A stretch of 64,000 nt of DNA from Paenirhodobacter ferrireducens (GTDB lineage: Bacteria; Pseudomonadota; Alphaproteobacteria; Rhodobacterales; Rhodobacteraceae). Shown in pieces: positions 58,077 to 64,000 of the stretch (within the stretch, counting starts at the first letter, position 1; each line of letters begins with the position of its first letter). The notes beneath the pieces are model-generated. The model made no database searches and was not told where the DNA came from. It saw only the letters and a program-made list of their open reading frames with translations. Location of the stretch: positions 1 to 64,000 of the forward strand of contig NZ_SAVB01000007.1 in assembly GCF_004022265.1 (NCBI RefSeq), given 5' to 3'. The position numbers and the translations under genes were made by a program.

Positions 58077-58913
58077 ATGGAACCGCGTCCGCGCAGCTTC
58101 TACGCGCTCACCGCTTTCTTCGTGCTGTTCGTGATCTTCCTCTATGGCCCGACGATCACCATCGCGATCCTGTCCTTCCAGGGGCCGCAGGGCGGGCTGA
58201 CCTTCCCGATGAACGGGGTCTCGACCTATTGGTTCCACAACCTGTTCGAGCAGCAGGCGGTGGGCGACATCTGGGGCTCGTTCCGCCGCTCCTTCGCGCT
58301 CGGGCTGATGGTGATGGTGGCGACCGTGGTGATCTCGGTGATGGCGGGGCTCGCCTTCCGCAAGCGCTTCCGCGGCTCGGCGGCGCTGTTTTACCTGACC
58401 ATCGCCTCGCTGGTGATCCCCTCGATCCTCGTCTCGCTCGGCGTCGGGCTGATCTTCGACCGTTTCGGGCTGAAGGTGCACTGGGCGACCTCGGGCTTCG
58501 GCGCGCAGCTGACCTGGACGCTGCCCTTCGGCCTGCTGGTGATGTTCGCCGTCTTCAACCGCTTCAACCCCTCCTACGAGGAGGCGGCGCGCGATCAGGG
58601 CGCCAGTGCCTGGCAGACCTTCGCCCATGTCGTGCTGCCGATCATCTTCCCCTCGGTGGTGGGGGTGGCGCTGTTCGGCTTCTCGCTCAGCTATGACGAG
58701 TTCGCCCGCACGCTCTTGACCGCGGGCAGCTACAACACCCTGCCGCTCGAGATCTTCGGGATGACGACGAACGTGACGAAGCCGGTGATCTATGCGCTCG
58801 GCACGCTGACCACGGCCTTCTCGCTGCTGATCATCGGCGCCTTCCTGCTGGCGGTGTGGATCACCGCGCGGCGGCGGGCGCGGCGCATGGCGAGCCTCGC
58901 GAAGGCGGGCTGA
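58077..58913 (+). CDS. Polyamine-type ABC importer permease (PotC-like)
   Basis: 278 residues, six predicted helices, with the EAA-type loop E-A-A-R-D-Q-G-A near residue 169. Second permease of the importer. A 28-base gap leads to the racemase gene on the same strand, which looks like the last member of the operon. Confidence 0.9.
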   Translation: MEPRPRSFYALTAFFVLFVIFLYGPTITIAILSFQGPQGGLTFPMNGVSTYWFHNLFEQQAVGDIWGSFRRSFALGLMVMVATVVISVMAGLAFRKRFRGSAALFYLTIASLVIPSILVSLGVGLIFDRFGLKVHWATSGFGAQLTWTLPFGLLVMFAVFNRFNPSYEEAARDQGASAWQTFAHVVLPIIFPSVVGVALFGFSLSYDEFARTLLTAGSYNTLPLEIFGMTTNVTKPVIYALGTLTTAFSLLIIGAFLLAVWITARRRARRMASLAKAG

Positions 58914-58941
58914 GGCGCGGGCGCAGAACGGACGACTTGCA

Positions 58942-59613
58942 ATGAAACTGATCTTCATGAACCCGAACTCGACCGAGTCGATGACGCGGCAGGTGGTCGA
59001 GGCGGCGCGCGCCGCCGCCCCCGAGGCCGAGATCCTCGGCTGGACCAACACCGGCGGACCGCCGGCGATCGAGGGGCCCGAGCACGGCCGTCAGGCGGTG
59101 GCGGGGCTGATGGCGATGCTGCCTGCGGCGCGCGCGGCCGGCGCCGACGTGCTGGTGATCGCCTGCTTCGACGATACCGGGCTCGGCGAGTTGCGCGCCG
59201 CCGCGCATTGCCCGGTGATCGGCATCGGGCAGGCGGCCTATCACATGGCGGCGCTCGTCGCCGGGCGGTTCTCGGTGGTGACGACACTGGCCGTCTCGGT
59301 GCCGGTGCTCGAGGATAACCTTGGCCGCTACGGGCTTGCGACCGGCTGTGTCTCGGTGCGGCCAAGCGGGCTGCCGGTGCTTGCCGTCGAGAAGGGCGGG
59401 GCAGCGGTGATCGCGCGGCTTGCCGAGGAGATGCAGGCCGCCCGCGCCGAGGGGGCGGGGGCGATCGCGCTTGGCTGCGCGGGCATGTGCGGGCTGCGCG
59501 GCGCGCTTGCGGCGCTGACCGACCTGCCGGTGATCGACGGGGTGGCCGCGGCGGCGAACCTTGGTCAGGCGATTGCGCGCACGGTCGGGGCCGGGGCAGG
59601 GGACGCGGCCTGA
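58942..59613 (+). CDS. Asp/Glu/hydantoin racemase family protein
   Basis: 223 residues. Two cysteines characteristic of the family, Cys75 in V-I-A-C-F-D-D-T and a second near residue 179 in L-G-C-A-G-M-C, occupy the positions of the acid/base pair of hydantoin racemase. N-P-N-S-T near the start is the phosphate/ligand loop. It follows two permeases with a 28-base gap, so it probably racemises the imported compound or a breakdown product. Possible substrates are hydantoins or acidic amino acids; none is proved. Confidence 0.85.
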   Translation: MKLIFMNPNSTESMTRQVVEAARAAAPEAEILGWTNTGGPPAIEGPEHGRQAVAGLMAMLPAARAAGADVLVIACFDDTGLGELRAAAHCPVIGIGQAAYHMAALVAGRFSVVTTLAVSVPVLEDNLGRYGLATGCVSVRPSGLPVLAVEKGGAAVIARLAEEMQAARAEGAGAIALGCAGMCGLRGALAALTDLPVIDGVAAAANLGQAIARTVGAGAGDAA

Positions 59614-59631
59614 GACCTCGGCAGCCCCTCC

Positions 59632-60645
59632 TCAGAGCGTCGCGACGGGGGTCACCGGAGAGCCGATCGCGCCGGGCAGATAGAGCGGTGGCGCGGTCAG
59701 GAAGACCGCGGAGCGGCCGCGGGGTTCGAGGGCCCGGGCGAGGTCGCGCAGATACCACAGCTCTGCCAGCGGCAGCCCCAGCTTGAACAGGCAATGGTGA
59801 TGCAGCGGCAACCGCAGGCAGCAGGCCTGCGGGTCCGAATGCGGGTTCTCCACCGCGTAATTGTCGGCGGCGATGGCACCGATGCGGCTTTCGGTGATCC
59901 AAGCCTGCAAGGCCGCATCTGTGCCGTCAAGCACCGCCCCGGTCTGGTCGAGCCGCTCGGGGTCGGGGGCGTCCTGCATTTCCACCAGGGCCTCGGCATA
60001 GCCAGTGCGCAGCAGCAAGATGTCGCCCGGGCAAAGCGCGATCCGCTGTGCCTTCAGCACCTCCTGCATCTCCGCCAGCCCGATGAGCTTGCGCCCCGGG
60101 CCGTAATGGCGCACGAAATCAATCAGCACGCCACGGCCCTGCACCGGGGTCTTGGCCATCTCGCAGACCGAAAGGCGGCGCGCATAGCAGCCGTGACCGG
60201 CCTCGCCGCCGGCGCCGAGCACATCGAGCCCGGCGCGGTGGCCGTTGTAATAGACCCGTTCCGCCACGCCGTCGCCATCGGCGTCGAACAGTGCACCGAC
60301 ATGGGCAAGCGAATCCCATTGCGTGGAATATTGTGTCGACAGCAGCACCTGATCGTCGCTGATGACGTCGCGCAGGATCGGGTCCAGATTGGCCAGCGGA
60401 AAATTGATGTAAGGCGTTTCGTCGAGGCAGGTCGGAGCCAGAACGGGCGGCTTGCGGCGCGGGTTCAGCACCAGCTTGCCCGGCAGGTCGAGCGGCAGGG
60501 ACAGGCAGAAAGCCAGCCCCTCGCGGATCTCGGCCGCCGCGGCGCGCCGTTCGGCCGGGCCGATGTAATTCAGCGTGCCAAGCTGGTCATCGGCGCCAAA
60601 GTCGCCCCAGTTCGAGCCTTCGGGGCGGTTTTTCCATTGCGGCAT
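59632..60645 (-). CDS. Cyclase family protein (kynurenine formamidase-like metal hydrolase)
   Basis: 337 residues of the cyclase/KynB superfamily. N-terminal W-G-D-F-G-A-D-D-Q-L-G-T-L-N-Y-I is typical of longer members; the metal-binding pattern H-V-G-A-L-F-D-A-D-G lies near residue 114 and later H-H-H-C-L-F-K-L-G-L-P-L is near 290. Members hydrolyse amide or lactone bonds in tryptophan, isatin or other ring compounds. It is three bases downstream of the hydroxyacyl-CoA dehydrogenase-like gene and forms an operon with it. The substrate is unknown. Confidence 0.82.
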   Translation of the reverse strand: MPQWKNRPEGSNWGDFGADDQLGTLNYIGPAERRAAAAEIREGLAFCLSLPLDLPGKLVLNPRRKPPVLAPTCLDETPYINFPLANLDPILRDVISDDQVLLSTQYSTQWDSLAHVGALFDADGDGVAERVYYNGHRAGLDVLGAGGEAGHGCYARRLSVCEMAKTPVQGRGVLIDFVRHYGPGRKLIGLAEMQEVLKAQRIALCPGDILLLRTGYAEALVEMQDAPDPERLDQTGAVLDGTDAALQAWITESRIGAIAADNYAVENPHSDPQACCLRLPLHHHCLFKLGLPLAELWYLRDLARALEPRGRSAVFLTAPPLYLPGAIGSPVTPVATL

Positions 60646-60648
60646 GGT

Positions 60649-61551
60649 TCAGATATCCTCTGTCCTGTCGGCCCTGGCTGCCAGCGCGATGACCTCGGGC
60701 AGCAGCCGTTCCACGGCGTCGAGCTGCGCGTCCCGGCCGCTGTCCCAGTCGTAGAATCCCCGGCCGCTCTTGCGCCCCAGATGCCCCGCCCGCACCTTTT
60801 CGGCAAGCCCTTCCGGCGGCGTCTGCCGGGTATCGAGTGCGGGGTAGAGATAGCGCGCGATGCTCAGATGCGTGTCGAGCCCGTTCAGATCGCGTTGCAG
60901 CAGCGGACCGATCAGCGCCAGCCGCACGCCGAGTGAATAGCGGGTCACCAGGTCGATGGTCTCGGCATCGGCGACGCCCTGCTCGAGCAGATGAAAGCAT
61001 TCGCGCAGCATCGCGTGCTGCAGCCGGTTCGCGATGAAGCCCGGAACATCGGCCTTCAGCACCGCGGGTTTCTTGCCGGAGGCCGTGAGCAGCGCCGCCA
61101 CGCGCTCGAGCGTTTCGGGCCTGGTGGCCGGGCCCGGGACCAGCTCGACCGCGGGCACCAGATCGGCGGGATTGAAGAAATGCGCGATCAGGAACCGGCC
61201 GGGGTGGCGCAGGCCCTCGGCCAGATCGGCGCTGCACAGGCCGGAGGTGTTCGAGGCGATGAGCGTCTCGGGCCGGAAGACCCTGTCCAGTTCCGCGATC
61301 ACGGCGCGCTTGAGGCCCAGGTCTTCGGGCACTGCCTCGATCACCAGATCCGCCGTGCCCCAGACCGCCTCCAGCGCCTCCAGCCGCGCGGCGCCGACCG
61401 GGTCGAACCCCTCCGCGCGCAGATTTCCGATCGCTTTTGCAAGGGCGTCGGGCGACGGATCCAGCAGCGCCAACCGATGCCCGGCGCGCAGAAAATGCCG
61501 GCAAATCCGCGTTCCCATGATGCCTGCGCCGATGACGACCAGCCGGGTCAT
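60649..61551 (-). CDS. 3-Hydroxyacyl-CoA dehydrogenase-family NAD(P) oxidoreductase
   Basis: 300 residues with the NAD motif V-V-I-G-A-G-I-M-G-T near residue 5, catalytic S-N-T-S-G near 112 and H-F-F-N-P near 135, then G-F-I-A-N-R-L near 190. The N- and C-terminal domains match short members such as L-gulonate or carnitine dehydrogenase as well as hydroxybutyryl-CoA dehydrogenase, so the substrate is uncertain. ATG at 61551 behind GAGGGGGG is preferred over the ATG six bases upstream. It is divergent from the AtoE-type carrier and shares the operator at 61570. Confidence 0.85.
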   Translation of the reverse strand: MTRLVVIGAGIMGTRICRHFLRAGHRLALLDPSPDALAKAIGNLRAEGFDPVGAARLEALEAVWGTADLVIEAVPEDLGLKRAVIAELDRVFRPETLIASNTSGLCSADLAEGLRHPGRFLIAHFFNPADLVPAVELVPGPATRPETLERVAALLTASGKKPAVLKADVPGFIANRLQHAMLRECFHLLEQGVADAETIDLVTRYSLGVRLALIGPLLQRDLNGLDTHLSIARYLYPALDTRQTPPEGLAEKVRAGHLGRKSGRGFYDWDSGRDAQLDAVERLLPEVIALAARADRTEDI

Positions 61552-61569
61552 GCCCATCCCCCCTCAATC

Positions 61570-61609
61570 ATATTGGTTGACAATATAAGTCAGTGCTGAT
61601 GATTTGCAA
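61570..61609. promoter_or_regulatory. Divergent promoter/operator of the right-end catabolic cluster
   Basis: ATATTG (61570-61575) and CAATAT (61581-61586) form a perfect dyad around GTTGA. On the minus strand TTGCAA (61604-61609) and TATATT (61582-61587) are 16 bases apart, a good promoter for the dehydrogenase and cyclase genes, and the dyad covers its -10. The region is unusually AT-rich. No regulator gene for it is inside the window, so it is probably further right. Confidence 0.65.
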
Positions 61610-61660
61610 TAAGTATAAATTGAGGCGAATCCGGGCGGGAGGCCCGGAAGGGAGGGACCT

Positions 61661-62986
61661 TTGAACTCGATTGCCAACTTTTTTACGCGAGTCGTGAACC
61701 GCTACATGCCCGACCCTCTGGTCGTGGCGATCCTGCTGACCGCGTTGACCGTTCTGATCGCCATGCTCACCCAGGGCACCGGGATCGTCGACGCCACCCG
61801 CTACTGGGGCGAGGGGTTCTGGAACCTGCTCAGCTTCACCATGCAGATGACGGTGATCCTGCTGGCGGGCTACATCCTTGCGCGCACCCCGGCGGTGGAC
61901 AAGCTGATGGACCTTGTGGTCATGGGCATCCACACGCCGCGCGCGGCGATCATTGTCGCCACCCTGTTCGGTGGCGTCGGCAGCTGGCTTAACTGGGGCT
62001 TCGGCCTCGTGCTGGGCACGTTGATCGCGCAGAAACTCGGGCGCAAGGTGGCAGGGCTGCACTATCCGCTGGTGATCGCGGCGGGCTATTCGGGCTTTGC
62101 CGTCTACGGTGTGGGGCTCTCGGGCTCGGTGCCGCTGCTCATCAACACCCCCGGTCACTTCCTTGAGGGCGCGATCGGCCTCGTGCCGCTGAGCGAGACG
62201 ATCTTCTCGCCCTATCTCATTGCGATGAACCTGTTCTTGCTGGTCACGCTGCCGCTGTTCAACGCCATGCTGCACCCGAAGAACCCCGCCGAGATCATCG
62301 AGGCGCATCCCGCGCCGGTGCTGCCGATCGCCGAACCCGAGATCCGGGAACTCACCTTCGCCGAGCGGCTGAACCATTCCCGGGTCGTCGGGGTGGGCAT
62401 GGGCCTGTTCGGTCTGTTCTATGTCGGGCTCTATCTCTACGAGGGCGGCTCCGTCACGCTGAACTTCGTGAACCTGCTGTTCCTGTTCCTCGGCATCACG
62501 TTGTTCGTCACCCCGAGCCGGTTTCTCGCGGCGCTGAACGACGGGGTAAAGGTGGTCGGCGGGATCATCATCCAGTACCCGTTCTATGCCGGTATTCTTG
62601 CGATCCTTGCGGGCTCGGGCCTGATCGTGACCTTCTCGAACTGGTTCGTCTCGATCTCCAGCGCCGAGACCCTGCCGATCTGGTCCTTCTTCTCCGCCGG
62701 TCTGGTCAATCTGTTCGTGCCGTCGGGCGGTGGGCAGTGGGTCATTCAGGGGCCGGTGATGATGGATGCGGCGCAAAAGCTGGCCGCCTCGATCCCGGCG
62801 ACGGCGCTGGCGGTGCAGATCGGCGATCAGTGGACCAACATGGTGCAGCCGTTCTGGCTTCTGCCGGCGCTCGCCATCTCCGGGCTGAAGCTGAAGCATC
62901 TGATGGGCTACATGGTGCTGGTGCTGTTCTACCTTGGCATTGTGTTTGCGGGAACCATCGCGATCTGGGGCTTCATGGGAGTGTGA
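61661..62986 (+). CDS. AtoE/TIGR00366-family short-chain fatty-acid-type carrier
   Basis: 441 residues with about twelve predicted helices. Family features: N-R-Y-M-P-D-P-L-V-V-A-I-L-L-T near the N-terminus and N-L-F-V-P-S-G-G-G-Q-W near residue 347. The family includes AtoE, which takes up short-chain fatty acids such as butyrate. The start is TTG at 61661 behind GGAGGG; no ATG nearby fits. It leads a four-gene set (carrier, YciI, CatC-like isomerase, SDR) and is divergent from the dehydrogenase operon. Confidence 0.88.
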   Translation: MNSIANFFTRVVNRYMPDPLVVAILLTALTVLIAMLTQGTGIVDATRYWGEGFWNLLSFTMQMTVILLAGYILARTPAVDKLMDLVVMGIHTPRAAIIVATLFGGVGSWLNWGFGLVLGTLIAQKLGRKVAGLHYPLVIAAGYSGFAVYGVGLSGSVPLLINTPGHFLEGAIGLVPLSETIFSPYLIAMNLFLLVTLPLFNAMLHPKNPAEIIEAHPAPVLPIAEPEIRELTFAERLNHSRVVGVGMGLFGLFYVGLYLYEGGSVTLNFVNLLFLFLGITLFVTPSRFLAALNDGVKVVGGIIIQYPFYAGILAILAGSGLIVTFSNWFVSISSAETLPIWSFFSAGLVNLFVPSGGGQWVIQGPVMMDAAQKLAASIPATALAVQIGDQWTNMVQPFWLLPALAISGLKLKHLMGYMVLVLFYLGIVFAGTIAIWGFMGV

Positions 62987-62993
62987 CCCGGCC

Positions 62994-63299
62994 ATGCCCT
63001 ACATGATCGAAACCTTCGATGCCCCCGGCTGCGCAGAGCTGCGCAGCCGCCTTCGCCCGGAGCATCTCGACTATCTCGAGGCCAACAAGGCGCTGCTTCT
63101 GGCCTGTGGCGCCAAGCTCGACGATGCCGGGCAAAGCGCGAGCGGCGGGCTCTATCTGCTGGCGGTGGAGAGCCGGGACGAGGCGCAGGCCTTCATCGAG
63201 GCCGACCCGTTCTTCCGCGGCAAGCTGTTCGAGCGGGTCACCGTGACCCGCTGGCGCAAGGCCTATCTCGACGGCCGCAACACATTGAAAGAGGGTTGA
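62994..63299 (+). CDS. YciI-family protein
   Basis: 101 residues of the ferredoxin-like dimeric alpha/beta-barrel YciI family (R-P-E-H-L-D-Y-L near residue 22, G-G-L-Y-L-L-A-V-E-S-R-D-E-A near 50, D-P-F near 71). Histidine and aspartate in such folds are the usual active-site candidates; family members include a dehydrochlorinase and ring-processing enzymes. ATG 62994 is seven bases after the carrier stop. Its stop meets the next start without a gap. Confidence 0.8.
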   Translation: MPYMIETFDAPGCAELRSRLRPEHLDYLEANKALLLACGAKLDDAGQSASGGLYLLAVESRDEAQAFIEADPFFRGKLFERVTVTRWRKAYLDGRNTLKEG

Positions 63300-63590
63300 A
63301 TGCTGTATCACGTCGCAATGACCGTCCGACTGCCGGCTGACATGGACCCGGCCGTGGCGGGCGAGATCAAGGCCCGCGAAAAGGCCTATTCCCAGGCGCT
63401 GCAGCAGCAGGGCGTCTGGCGCCATATCTGGCGCGTGGCAGGGCTTTACGAGAATGTCAGCATCTTCGATTGCCGCGACAACGCCCATCTGCACGAGGTG
63501 CTGACCGGGCTGCCGCTCTATCCCCATATGGACATCGCCGTGACCCCGCTCTGCCGGCACCCGTCCTCGGTGCGGGAGGACGACCGGTGA
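63300..63590 (+). CDS. Muconolactone delta-isomerase family protein (CatC-like)
   Basis: 96 residues, the same length as CatC. It matches muconolactone isomerase along its whole length: M-L-Y-H-V-x-M-x-V, K-A-R-E-K-A-Y-S-Q, W-R-V-A-G-L-Y-E-N, L-P-L-Y-P-x-M and the ending V-T-P-L-C-R-H-P-S-S. CatC isomerises muconolactone in the beta-ketoadipate pathway, but catA and catB are not in this window. Here it sits between YciI and an SDR gene, so it may act on another lactone or ring intermediate. The start overlaps the end of the yciI-like gene's spacing by zero bases. Confidence 0.85.
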   Translation: MLYHVAMTVRLPADMDPAVAGEIKAREKAYSQALQQQGVWRHIWRVAGLYENVSIFDCRDNAHLHEVLTGLPLYPHMDIAVTPLCRHPSSVREDDR

Positions 63591-64000
63591 GCGGCTATCT
63601 GCGCCGCACCGCGCTGGTGACCGGCGGGGCGGGCGGGATCGGCGCCGCGATTGCGGCCCGGCTTGCCGCCGACGGGTTCCGGGTGGCGGTGCTCGACATT
63701 GCCGAACCGACGGTGCCGGTGCACCGCTTCGACAGGATCGACCTGAGTGATGCCGGGGCGCTAGCGGCGCAGTGCGCCCGGCTGGCTGCCGAGGAGGAGA
63801 TCACCTGCCTCGTCAACAACGTCGGCATCGTTCTGCCGGCCGCGCTCGAGCAGGTGGCCGTGGCGGATTTCGACCGGCTGATGCATGTGAACCTGCGGCC
63901 CTCGATCCTCTGCGCGCAGGCCTTCGTGCCGCGGATGAAGGCGCTTGGCGGTGGCCGCATCGTGATGAACACCAGCCGGGTGACGCTGGGCAAGGAGCGG
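63587..64000 (+). CDS. Short-chain dehydrogenase/reductase (partial, runs off the right edge)
   Basis: 138 codons are visible. GTG start at 63587 overlaps the isomerase stop. The NAD(P) motif V-T-G-G-A-G-G-I-G near residue 11, N-N-V-G near 82 and I-V-M-N-T-S near 124 belong to classical SDRs; the catalytic Tyr-x-x-x-Lys lies beyond the window. It continues the operon led by the AtoE-type carrier and probably oxidises or reduces an alcohol/ketone of the same pathway. Confidence 0.85.
   Translation, partial: MSGYLRRTALVTGGAGGIGAAIAARLAADGFRVAVLDIAEPTVPVHRFDRIDLSDAGALAAQCARLAAEEEITCLVNNVGIVLPAALEQVAVADFDRLMHVNLRPSILCAQAFVPRMKALGGGRIVMNTSRVTLGKER

Overview
The window is dense, GC-rich DNA (by eye close to 70% G+C) in which almost every base lies in a gene or a short spacer. 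Gene content points to an alphaproteobacterium, most likely of the Rhodobacterales/Paracoccaceae type: many ABC uptake systems, a TctABC carrier with its own two-component system, an acetone carboxylase operon, a hydroxyproline catabolic island, GTG/TTG starts and ATGA start/stop overlaps. I see no rRNA, tRNA, CRISPR array, insertion sequence or phage gene. Organism assignment is inference.

Layout. 1-4.4 kb: tail of an amino-acid ABC ATPase, a RidA protein and a heterodimeric ABC exporter. 4.6-9.2 kb: a polyamine-type ABC importer operon (permease, permease, binding protein, XRE-cupin regulator, ATPase) behind a strong promoter with a palindromic operator. 9.2-17.8 kb: small membrane protein, LysR regulator, and a peptide-type ABC importer with a fused double ATPase and a CocE/NonD hydrolase. 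17.8-19.7 kb: a decayed patch with LivH/LivM remnants and a sugar/aminoglycoside-type kinase pseudogene carrying one stop codon. 19.7-26.8 kb: acxR and acxABC for acetone carboxylation. 26.8-31 kb: a flavin monooxygenase, two PPOX-fold proteins (one fused to GAF and winged-helix domains) and a cytochrome c, tied together by the same array of 11-bp-spaced TGCTAA repeats. 31.3-34 kb: SmtB-type repressor and ZntA-type metal pump. 34-40.5 kb: TctDE two-component system, an extra binding protein, and TctCBA. 40.7-54.7 kb: PhnA-like protein, then a hydroxyproline island: ketoglutarate semialdehyde dehydrogenase, amino-acid ABC importer, Ldh-family imine reductase, XRE-cupin regulator, aconitase X-type dehydratase, DHDPS-family deaminase, 4-hydroxyproline epimerase, FAD amine dehydrogenase, a divergent proline racemase-like protein and a GntR/FCD regulator. 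54.8-59.6 kb: a second polyamine-type importer with an Asp/Glu/hydantoin racemase. 59.6-64 kb: a catabolic cluster (cyclase, hydroxyacyl-CoA dehydrogenase-like enzyme, AtoE-type carrier, YciI, CatC-like isomerase, SDR) that runs off the right edge.

How it works together: the window is a catabolic and uptake archive, with each importer placed beside the enzymes or regulator for its probable substrate. The most interesting part is 26.8-31 kb. A regulator that appears to join a PPOX flavin/B6-type fold, a GAF domain and an OmpR/PhoB-like DNA-binding domain sits beside two copies of a four-repeat operator with the 11-bp period expected of PhoB-like proteins. It may control a flavin monooxygenase, a PPOX protein and a cytochrome c, a system I do not recognise as described. 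Other points of interest are an acetone carboxylase regulator without the sigma-54 contact loop, and a proline racemase-family protein lacking both catalytic cysteines.
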